From contig NC_135122.1 in the NCBI RefSeq assembly GCF_050908995.1, positions 15,478,501-15,542,500 of the forward strand: a stretch of 64,000 nucleotides of DNA. Reading direction: 5' to 3'. A model generated the notes under the pieces. It saw only the letters and a list, made by a program, of their open reading frames with translations. It did not search any database and was not told where the DNA came from. Positions 10,901 through 22,900 of the stretch are shown here, one piece after another. How positions within the stretch are numbered: the first letter of the stretch is position 1; the number at the start of each line of letters is the position of its first letter. The position numbers were made by a program, and so were the translations under genes. This DNA comes from Andrena cerasifolii (Eukaryota; Arthropoda; Insecta; Hymenoptera; Andrenidae).

Positions 10901-13900
10901 TGGCACAGAGAACGTACTTTTACGGTGGACCTGCGGGGACCTCCTGTGGAACGGGGCAGGCCCTGGGCCCGGGGGTGGTGGCGGTAACGGCGGCACGCTG
11001 CTCGACGAGCCCGTCGGGGATATCGTCGAGGGCTCCCGTATGCTCCAACGCACGCGGCCAGGGCCCGTGACTGAAACACCCGCTGCCACTGCTGATCAAT
11101 TCGATCGCGATCGCGTAAGATCGCCGCCGACGAGAGGCACGATCCTCGTCCGCGAGCTGATCTCGCGCGGGCAACTAAGCGAGGCCTGAGCTTTCAATGG
11201 TGACAGACACAGAGAAATAGATAGAGAGGGGGTGGGGGGTGGGGTGGAGGGGTGATGCACGAGGCGCCGATACTCGGAGGTGTCTGGCCGCTCGTCCCAG
11301 TCACTCCTTCCGGCATGATTTCGATGAAGATGGGGGTTCGAGGTCGATGGTGATGATGAGAAATCGAAACGATTGTGAGATTTATGTCGAGCACGATGGT
11401 GGTGAAGATGGCAGATCGAAGATGGGAGAAGATCGAGGGGTGAGACGTACGGGGTGGTTCGGGTCTGTATGTTTGGAGGGAAAGTGGAGCTGAGAGTTGC
11501 ACCGGTAGGGGTGGAGGAATTTTTCTCGCGAGTGGAGTTATGGAGCAGCCCTGTGGCTTCAAGTTTTTATTTAAGGGTCCATTTTATGGATCTAAGGGTC
11601 ATTTAATTTTTTTTTTTGCAGAAACTATTGTACGGATATTGATGTTTCTTTTGTTAAATATTTATTATTCCCTGCTGTATAGAACTGTATTTTTTCATAT
11701 TTTCAAGATATAATTAAAGATATTGCTTTGAAATTTTAACACAATGTACAGGAGACTCGTCTCCACAAAGTGGCCTATGATCACCCAGATATTAAAAATA
11801 GTTTTTGTTCAAATCACAAAGCAGGACCGAAAAATATGTCGGAAAAAGGAACTTTTTTCAAGACAAGGCTGCCATTTTATAACCACTGCCAATAAATTGA
11901 CAATTATAGTCCACTTAATGTGCACATCCCTCTAGAACATAATTATACAATTTCTCTTTTTTTAGGATCACTTTAAGGATCAGGAGGACTTCCGCAGAGT
12001 GCCTGTGTTCTCACAGAGGCACAAACATTGTGACTTGAATTCACACATTTATAATTATATGTTGGAAATATGAAAACTACAATTCTATACAGCATGGAAT
12101 AATAAACATTTTACAAAAAAAGAACAATAAAAACGTACATTAATTCTTGAGAAAAAAAATCATGAAAAATATGCCTCTTCTTCGGGCGGCAAGCAAGAAT
12201 GGATTGCCTTAAATTAAAGTTCGATTAACGAATGAAAGTTAAGAAGACTATTCGTCAAAATCATTCAACGTTCGTATAAAGTTAAAGTAACTTTTATCCG
12301 TTATTTAAATAATGTCTAATTTAATGCCCAACTCTGCTTGAAGTGATTGTTCAATTAATTTGGGAGTTGCTTTTATATGTAATAATGAAGCTTCCTCCAC
12401 CGTGCAACTTTACAAAATCTCCCTCTGACTCCTATACACTTGGAATTTATCCCGATGCTAGCAATAATAGTAACTGAACCACCCTGTATGGTATATACGA
12501 ACTATGAGGAACGACAAGATTTGCTGGTTTATCGAGAATGGCATTTCGAGGGGGTGTTTAATTGGAATGGTCGGCGTTCGTAAAGACACCTAGCCAGGGT
12601 GAGAGCAGAGCACCCCTGGCTACCACGTGCCACGCAATCGGTGCGTAAGAGATCGTTAACATCGATAGGTTTGCGCTAACGAGACGCGTTATCACTGTTA
12701 TCAGGCTACTCGCGGTAGTTTTCACGGCTTATTCGTTCGTTTGGGATAGAAGATGGTCGCATGTCGCAAAACTCTCCGCACGGGCAAATGAAACAGAAGG
12801 CTACTGGTTTACTAGATTGGCAGAGACAGAAAGATAGAGACGACCAAGAACACGATTGTCATGCATCTGCCTAAAAACATTAACGACGGGCTTTGCAAGT
12901 TAACGCGTCCGCCGACACACACCGCTCAAAGAATCGATCCGAGTTCATTGACTATCGGCACTGCGTTTAACGGATTCGAGCGACGGGCTAGGACAGCGTT
13001 CTGCGCACTCTTAGAAGCGGTGAATGTCTCTCGCAAACACGTCCCGAAAACAAGGTAAATGATAGGTCAGGTGTAAACGAACATTTGGCTTTCGAGGCCC
13101 ACAAGAGCAGACAGCAATCCAAAATATAAATATGTAATATAGAGAGAGATACGGGGACTTGCAAAAGTCCAGTTTATGCACGAAGATGCAAGGGGGGTGG
13201 GGTGGGGGGGGGGTGGGGCGGGGTAGGAACTCGTGGCAGATTACGAGCGCCAATCGATTTGGGATACGATCTCTTGGGGTAACTAAATCGATCGACTGTG
13301 TATCGAATACAGAGGGATTATTATGTCGAGGGGATGTGGTGTCGATGCTCGTCCGATGCTACTTACTCGGTCGCGGATGCCTTTCCGGCTCTCCGCTCTT
13401 CTCCCGCGGCTCTTTCTCCTTGTCCTTCTGCTCCTTCTCCTTCTCCTGGGGAAAAGGAAGTGGTCAGCGATGCAGTCGGAGAGGAAACTGCCTCGTGTCT
13501 ATTCATTCACTTTTTCTGATCTTGGGAATTTAGAGCTTTAAATTCTCGGAATTTGAATCTTCAGATCTTTATAGGTTCGGAAGATTTAGATCTTCCAAGT
13601 TTCAGAGTTTAGATCTTCTGAATTAGGATCTGAGAATTTTCAAGTTCCGAAGATTCAGATGTCGGACTTGAAAGTCCTCAGAATTATGGATTCCTGATTT
13701 CCGCTACTCGAACTCGAATTCATCGGCGAGAAGCACCTTGGCATCTTTGGTGACGGACGGTGCACGGGGCGGTTGGCGTTTCGGTGACCGACGCTCGGTG
13801 ACAGTGGGCCCTAGGCTCTGCGAACGACCAGTCCTGGGGCTGTTCTTCGGGCTGGACTTGGTCTTAGTCGGAACCTCCTCTCGGTGCTGCTCCTTCGTTT

Positions 13901-16900
13901 CCTCTCGACGCCGCGGGATCACGGGCTCCAGCTTCTCTCTCGTCGGAGAGGGAAGCAGTGCACCGTCCCCTGTTACAAACACCGCATGTAAAACCAACTT
14001 CAGCCCTCCACCATCCACCTCACCTACAAACTCTTTCACTAGATCAAACTTCAGCAAACATATTTGATACTTAGGGTTCCCATACTTCCCGGTTTTCTTA
14101 TATCTTGATTTTTTAATTCTACGAAGAAATCAGGAATAATAAAACATTTCTGAAGAAAGCGTACAGATAGTGTCCGTTTGTTTATACAACGTCCAACTGA
14201 CGCGCTGCGCCTCAGAGTTTCGTCTATAGCAGCATTGAAACCAAGCAAGATGGAGTGAGCATTTAATCTCTTTCTAGACCACCGTGCAAGTCCACAGGGT
14301 GGACGGAAAGCAGAGTGATGAGGTCTGAAAGACCACGCTTAACTCGATGGGATATCACCGTATTGATGATTTTTGCTATTGGGCAGGCCATAACGGTCAC
14401 GAATTATAAACGTTCGCAACCGGGGAAACCTACCCGTAAGATTGCCAGCAGCAAGCAACGCACCAGGAGAAAAACGGTCACCCATCTTTCCCCGATACGC
14501 GCCCCACGATGCTTAACTTCGGTAATCGAACGAGAACCGGTGTCTAATCGCGGCCACTGCCGCTGGCAGCGTTCATGTACAGAGAAATATGACTTGGCTC
14601 CCAAACAGATTATTACCGTAACTACTACAATAAAATTCTTTTTTTTCAAACAATTTTCGTTCCGCCCTTTCTTTTTTTTTACCTGACACGCTGGTGAAGA
14701 AATATAGTAACCCTATTGATACTTCGCGTCTCAACCCAAACTCAAGCGTTAGAAGCCACCCTCGATATCCCATACCTACCCACCGATTTCATCACCCCGC
14801 CGGTACAAACTTAACGCACTTACCCACGCCAGTGGTGCGATCCAGGTGATGGCGGATCAAGAAATCCTTTCTTGCGCGAGATCTTTCACTGTCCTGCAAC
14901 AGATCGTACAATTAACAGCTGCACACTCGATTGCCTGGTTCATAAAGAACATACCACTTTGAAATCGTCGTGCAATATCCCACAGAGGGGTCTAATCTGG
15001 GCCGACGACGGCTGACCAGCAGGAAGCACGGCGATGGTCGTTGGAACAGGCGCGACCTTCCTCGTGTTCTCCTTCTCCTTCTCTTCCTTCGTCACCGACC
15101 TAAATACGCAATCACATCGTCACTTGGCTTCCCCGCGGTTTCGTGCGGGTCACGATCGCGTGGAAGAAATAAAAGGCAGCTACGACAAAACGCCCGCGCG
15201 AACGCTCCAGACCACTCGGTCCTCTACAACTACGCTTGACTCTTTCCACCTGATATCGCGGGCTCGCCACGATCCACTACCGACACATGTATCGAGAGCC
15301 TGGACCGCACAAGTTTCGCAGAAACGCGAAGAATGAGTGGCAGAATTTTGATAACTCGCTCGTGAACTCGCCGCTAGTAGAATGCCCCCTGACTAGTCAG
15401 ACGCCAGTGGCTGTCTAGCAATAAGTGATCCTATGTTTCCTAACTTTGCAGCGTGGTAGTGGTGGACTGTTCAACTCGGACGTTGATACAAGCTTGGAGA
15501 TGCGTTCCATTTATGTATCTACAAGGAAACGTTGCAAATCCGAAAATTCTGATTCTTCTTTTAGGGAGACCTGTTCGCTGAATGAACACTTAACTTGCCT
15601 GGCTAATGATTGAACACCTAAGAACATTAACAACAGCAAGACTTACCTTGAACTTAATGATGGACTTAAAAAGAACTTAGTTGAGAAATGCTGGGCAAAT
15701 TTTAACGTGAAAAGAGCGTGGTAGGTGTTAATTTTTCACTGTGGGGTGTTCATTCACTGGACAGATCACCCTACTATTATTATTATTATAAACGGGAATC
15801 CACATAGTATACAAAATTATATAAACAGTATAAAAACTTACAGAGTCTGAGACTTAATGAATTAATTGCCGGCATGTAGATGCATTATACTTGTCTGTAT
15901 AACATCGTCCGAAATGAGTTCAGTGAGCCTATGAAAGGCTGAATGTCGTTGAAATATGTATCGATTGATTCATGAAACTGATCGATGAAAAATTCATTTT
16001 AATGAAACTTCGTGTGAATTTAGAGCATATTGGAGTACGCAAGGAGGAATTTCCTTTTCTACGAAACTTCACTCTGAGAGGGTGAGATTAACCCTTAACC
16101 CTTAAAGTTATCTGGTTCTTTCGTTTTTTAAATATAAATTTGCAACGCTGCGAGATATAAGAAAACTTTAAAACTCACCCCTGCAGACTGAATCCCCATG
16201 GAAAAGAAATCATTGAAATCATAATTTCCGCGTTGGCACCGTTCCCTTGTCAGCCGGCAAATTAACCCAAGGAACCGGCGGACGAGCGAAGTCAGCCGAA
16301 GTCTGACCTCGCGCGGCCGCAACCCCTTGTTCCTTCGTCACAGTGGACGGCCTCGTCGCTCAGTTCCCCAAATGGCTATCTTAACCCGCGGAGTGATTCG
16401 CGGCTATTAAAATGGTACCCCCTGAAGTGGTCGCCCAAGTTTCGCCGATTTCACGGCAAGCGGGCGCAGCAGAGGTGGCTATCGGTCATCGATGAATGAA
16501 GTATTGATCTGAGAGTGGAGTATGTATAGTGTACTAGCCTGGCAAGGGACAGCGCGTTGAGAGCGTGGTTACTGGAGACACGTTTCCACAGCGAAGCCTC
16601 GTCCTCGGCGGCCAGACCGCAACCCCAGTCGCGGTGCTAAATCAGAACGAATCATATTCGGTTGCTCTTAATCGCCGTTCCTCTAAGCCTCTAAGCTAAC
16701 CGTGGCGACACTAACGCACGCACTAGGGACACAGAGAGCATGCTTCGGGAGCCACACAACACCACACCCACAACTGCTTTGGAACCAGAGCACGAGCAAC
16801 ACTGTACAGAAACGTGTGTAACACTGGACTGGAACGTCTGGTGGGATTGCATGCACGTGTGCGACGAAACGTTCAAACGGAGGCTCGATCCCAGAGGTCC

Positions 16901-19900
16901 TTGTATCTTTTGCTCGCATCGGGAACAATCTCGGGCTGTTCAGAAGTGTCTCTCGATGTGTACAGTTTTTAATGTCTTCCTGTTGGGCGTTCGGAGATGG
17001 ATCGTAGGGAACGACGAAACGGGTGGTTCTGAGTGGCGAAATAGGACTCGGTTTCTTGGCTATTAATGGTGAAATACCCGGGTCAGGAATGCCCGAGGCT
17101 AGGCGACTCGGTGATCAACGGCTCATGGTGGTAAACTGCTGCCCACGCACCTTCGTTTTTCAAACGCAGTGCTCCAGGCGTCTCTGACCTGAATATTTCA
17201 CTATTAAGCTTTAATTAGGCGGGGTGTTCTCTGCGCCCACGCTGTGTTATTTGTGGGACATGTTGACCCATGAGCTTGATTATAAAAAGAAATGCTTATT
17301 AGCCAAGAAACAAGGAAGATCTCCCTCTTATTTTTCTTCACAGAGAACCGTCCATCCCAGTCTCCGCTGTCTAGTTCCAAACACCCTGTGTGTACCGCGA
17401 TGCAGACGACGGGAGCCGTTTAAAGTTTAAACGGGAAACGGGTGAAATATGGACGCATGCAAACATCGATCGAGTACGGAGGGAGCTCGCTGCCATTGTG
17501 GCGATGGGCGCCGCGGTTGTCGTGGCTTCTAGAGTATTTACAAAAACGCAACACGTGTGTATGTACACTGTGGGGCAGCGGATGCGATTGGAATTCTCGC
17601 GGGAAGACAATCGAGAACGAGGCGGGCCGATAGGGAGCTGGCCGGTTCCCATTAAGCTCGAGGGGCCTGAGGAACGTCCAATTACCTTGTACTCGTCAGC
17701 GAGTCGCCTAAGCTCGATGACTTCGGAGGTAGGGAACGGTGCCTCCTGGTGCTTGCCCAGCCCCTTATCATCCGATATCCTTACGGTTCTACCTGACTTT
17801 TTACCCCTGCAAAGAATCAATCGTGGTTGTAGGCCGACGGATTACACGTCGATCAACGGAGGTACTTTCGGTGTGTACGCGCGAGGCTTCACAGCGATCT
17901 AGGATCGTCGTAGGTGCATTTCGTTCTTCCCTTTTAAAACGCCGCGGCATTCAGCGTGGCTACTACTATAAGAGACTACGACCATGTGTATTATGTATAT
18001 GTCGCCTTGGATATCTGACCTGAAAGCTACTTTCAAGTCGGGCATGTCCTCCTCGCGCTCGTCGCCCTCGGGCACCACTCCGTCGATAGTGTCCGTTCCA
18101 GTTCCTCCGACCAGGGGCTCCAGCTCCGATGCCTGCACTCCTGCGAACAATTAGAGAAACGTACGTTAATCCGTTTGCAAGTTGTTCTTATCAATCTTCG
18201 GGGGGGTTGTTGCTTCGATGAGGGTATATAGATATGTACTTGGGAGGAAACATTGAAAGCTATGGTAACGGGGACTCTCTGGTCCCTGAACAAGTTGGAA
18301 CCTACACGATCTTTAATTTCTCAGGAGTTTTATTAGAATAGGGATCTGTGGTTTCAAAATCTTTATCGTCGCAATCTACGTTTCGGCGGTTCAAATTTTA
18401 TCTCATAGAAAATATTTTGTAAGAAAAATTGAAAGCTACGGAAATGGGTAATCTCTGGTCCCTAATGCAGATGGAACTACTACACGATCTTCAGCTCCAG
18501 GAGAATTTCATTAGAATAGGGATCTGTGCTCTGAAAATCCTTACCACCGTCTTCTACATTTAGCTGATCTTTTATTTTATAAAAAATATTTTGTAAGAAA
18601 GATTGACAGCTATGGAAATGGGTAACCTCTGGTCCCTGAACAGGTTGGAACCTACGCGATCTTTAATTTCTCAGGAATTTTATTAGAATAGGGATTTGTG
18701 GTTTCAAAATCTTTATCGTCGCAATCTACGTTTCGGCGGTACAATTTTAAGATTGACAGCTATGGAAATGGGTAATCTCTGGTCCCTAATACGGTTGGAA
18801 CTACTACATGATCTTCAGCTCCTGAGGAATTTCATTAATATAGGGATCTGTGCTCTGAAAATCTTTATCATCGTCTTCTACATTTCCGAGGTCCTTTGGG
18901 TGGAGATATAGAGAGCTATAGTAATCGGCAATCTTCTAAAATAGTTCGAGATGATGAATGGAACCGTAGCCAGGAATGATTAACACTACGTCTCGGAATG
19001 GTCTAGGCACACAAAAGCGAAATTTACCATCACGTTTGTGATCGACGTCGCCCGGCCGCTTCTTGTGAACTGGGGCTGGTCCTGTGGGCGCGATACCCTG
19101 CTTAAGAGCTCCCATGCTGAGTGACTTTCTAGGTGGTCCAGTCGTACCTGCAGGTGCTCCCGCAGCTGAGACCGGTGCCACTGCCTCGCCATTGGTCAGC
19201 TGGGGTCGTCTAGGCCAGGCGAACTGCAAACGGTACTCGGTGCTGATCCGTGATATCGCCTTGCTCAGCTGACTCGGTGGTAGGGCCGACTGCGCTGTAA
19301 CTTCCTGTAATTTTGGAGCCTTCTTAGTTCGCAATTCCTCCAACTACGAGTCTCCATCACTTTCGCCTAACGCAACATGAAATCCGAAACCCCTTGCAAC
19401 TTAACGCATCAACATCAACTCTGAACTGCTCAGATCACTACTTCCTCTAACTCCTAGAGTTCACGAAATTCCAGCATTAAGAAACTTTTCAAAATCTTTG
19501 TAAGGTAATATGCGAAGGAACTCTGGACGCGCCGAGATCACTACCTCCTGTAACTTTAGAGTTCGCAAAGAGAGCTTAACGCGAGCATCCGTTACCGAAT
19601 ACTTCCCCTCTACCCAAGTAACTATCGTTCAGCCGTGCTCTATAAGTGCATTTCACCTCGATTCGTTTCGTCCCTCCACACGTACCCGAACTTTGTCAGC
19701 TACAACGTTCGAATCGACGACGTCGATGCCACCGCCATCGGCCGCCGTGATGAACTCGTGCGTCTTGTACGCGAGCTCCGGGCATTTCTTTCGTCTGGGC
19801 AGCGGCGGCTCCAAGGTGGGCCCTGAAACGAACATGGTCCTCCGGTTGAAAGCCTCCGCAGCCGTCCCTCGCCACCCACTATCTCGACCGCTCTCCGACG

Positions 19901-22900
19901 ACCAGACGTTATTCGATTACACGACCCATTTTCACCCAGACTGCTGGCATTTTTCATCCCCTCTCGTTTAGCTGCCACTCGAAAGTCGCCCGGAGTGGCA
20001 GAGACGCCCGAGAGGGGCTGGCGACAATCGATTCCCGTCTAATGGACCCGATTAACAGCGGTCGAGAGAGCGTGCGTCTCGGTGTGCGCCCGCCGAAAAC
20101 CAATCCGCAAAATGAGCGAGCTTCTCGAGTAGCGGAGAAAGCGCAGAGCAAGCAGAAGCACCTCGCCGATCCCGCGGCAGAGAACAAAAGGGAGGAAAGG
20201 AGGCGAAGCGTTACACTACGGAGAACAAGCAAACGAAAGAGAAAATAGGAGCTTCGGTGATGTCCACGATGAAGGCGCCTGCTGGCCGTCTACGAACCGT
20301 GACTGGGCCCCCTCTGTGCCCGCTGCAACCGGAAGCGTGGTCTCGATCGAGCAGCAGGGATCGCTGAAACGACGGTTCGGCGAGAGCAAGGGGGAGTTGA
20401 AGGTGTCTAGAGGGGCTCGTGGCTTATGATAATGACCGTTTCGATGGAGAACACAGGTACCAGCGGCCTTGCCGCGACACGTTTACAGTCGTTCTCCCGT
20501 TACCTGAATCGGGACGACCACAGTCGCTCCACGCCGCACAGTGGTGCATAATGACATTTTTTGCTCAAATCACCCTACAGGTCGAAATTTTTCAGAAAAC
20601 TTGACGATTTTTTTTTAAATTCTTCGCAATTATAGTCTCTATCGATCTGTCCGGCTGGAATTTTGAATTTCGTTGCTGATTTTTTTATATTTAGCGAATT
20701 TTACAGCACTTTTCGAAGATCAGAGTCTGCGGGCTTTTTTGACCGCCTGTTCCGAGTTTAAAGTCAGATTTTCGAAAATGAAGGTGGGGAATCCAATATG
20801 TTGCAGAAAAATTTCGGAAAATGGGCTTATTCGGAAGAAACATAGTGCGTCTAGATTTTCGGGGACGCTGATTACGAATATGAGGTAATTATTATAAACA
20901 TCAAATTTTTTATTTGTACCACGGATCTAATACTGTAGATCAAATTGTGAAATTCAAAATGGCGGATGGACATTCGTATTTTGACAAATTTTTACGCATC
21001 TCATAAATGTGTACGTGATTTTGCATAGTTTAGCCTATTCGTCAGTGTTCATACGCGTTCTTATAGTTGACTCTTCGGATTCAATATTGATGAGCAAGAT
21101 TTTTAACGTCTGATATTTTAGAAGGCCTTATTCACTTAACATTTTATCCCAGTTGCCTTTAGAAATCCGATTTTGTTATGTGCAATCTTGTTTGAGCAGC
21201 AGGATTTTTGCTTCTGGAAGCAAATCTCTGATTTCTTGTTTGTGCACGTGTTTAAAAATATGAAACATTAAAAATCCTAATCATCAATATTGAGTCAGAA
21301 AAGTCAACTATATTCGGCATATTGGATTCACCACCTTGAAATTCGAAAATCTGACTTTAAATTCGGAACAGGCAGCCAAAAAAGCCCACAGATACTGATC
21401 TTCGAAAAGTGCTGTAAAATTCGCTAAATATAAAAAAATCAGCAACGAAATTCAAAATTCCAGCCGGACAGATCGATAGAGAATATAATTGCGAAGAATT
21501 TAAAAAAAAATCGTCAAGTTTTCTGAAAAATTACGACCTGTAGGGTGATTTGAACAAAAAGTGTCATTATGTACCACTGTGCGCCGCTCGTTCTAGACGC
21601 TCGCGAACGATCAATTAAGGTCAACGGAAATCGGATTCGAAAGGCACAGGGTGTCCCGCGAGACGCGCCGCTAGATGGCGCGGTGGAAATTGATAAGATA
21701 TTCTTGCCTTTTCATCCCTTCGCTGTTCAGAGGCTCGTTTTAATGCGCTCTGGGGTGCAGGGGGATTACGCCTGAATGGCAGGTTTGTTTTCCTCGGGTA
21801 TTCTTCTGTTTAACAGACTTCTGGGGATTCACGAGACACGTTGTTGGTGATATAGGGCTGGACACTATTTTTTACCAATCGGTCGCGCGAAATGTTAAAC
21901 GAATTGATACACAAATGGTATTGTTTTAAATTATCAATTATAAGCTAGAGGAAGATCGTGTCGCGTATTGTTTCAAATTCATGAATCCGTAAACAAGTGG
22001 CTATTCAAAGCGACGAAGTTTATCGTCACAAAATGTTTCGCAATAAATTAGCACTCTTTATAAGTTTTCTAAATTTGCATGCAAATTTCGTGTATTCAAA
22101 TTGTTTTACTTGATTTTTAAGAACATTGTATATCCCTTTTCTTGGCCATTTGTGTTTCAATTAATGTATACATAATCAAATATTCGGAAAAAAAATAGTG
22201 TCAAGCGCTATAGTAGTTTATATATTGGAATATAAATAAAAGCAGAATGCTACAAAACTTTAATTCAACGACGGTTCTTGAAATATTTAAATTCTGGAAT
22301 AATTCAGGAATTGATGTTCAAAGTTTGGAAGTCTCGCGATGAATTTTTAAACGAACTGTTTGTGAGTAAATTTTACGCCACGGTGGATGTTGAGAACTAC
22401 GTAGTAGTAGTGTTCAGTAGAACTATGAAAAGTGACGAGAAAACAGTCGCGATATTGAATTACAGAAAAATAGTAGTCGAGTAATATTCTCCAGTATTTC
22501 AGCTTTCATTATTCTATTTCACTTTCTTCTTAACGTCTTTATCGCACGGGAGATGGGTATACAAGAAGGAAATAAAGAAAAAAAAAGTTGCTCAAAGGTA
22601 AGGTTCATTCGGTGAACTGTTTGGCACCCCGACCTCTCATTTCCGCGGCGAATCGAGAAACCCCTTTTTCCTTTGGATAAAAGTTCACGTGACAAGGTCC
22701 GTCTTAAATTCAAACTTCCCCGTATGAAACAATGCAGTATGCAGTGTCCTAAAACAGTCGGTGAATCTTTATAATTTTGGGATCTTCTTAATAATCGTAG
22801 AAAACACTGTAAGTGCGAAAAATCAAATTCTATGTTATATGTCAGTGATTACCAGCCGGTGGCTTGTGATTTGCGAAGTGTCTTCTGGGAGGTCGCCACG

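Larger units (their letters stand above)
9197..10917 (-). other. MDM1 intron 11
   Basis: A 1.7-kb intron holding two adjacent short DNA-transposon derivatives (9,409-9,601 and 9,628-9,813). The rest is mixed composition with a G-run near 10,679-10,688. No nested gene seen. Confidence -1.

Noticed and set aside
10918..11070. Alternative reading frames of exon 11 (Arg-rich, or one ending in a stop before the donor)
   Set aside because: Only the Ser/Pro frame agrees in phase with exons 10 and 12 and stays open to the donor.
16740..17066. Cysteine-rich 108-codon plus-strand open frame in intron 7
   Set aside because: Cys spacing fits no family I know, there is no signal peptide or splice support, and a minus-strand frame overlaps it.
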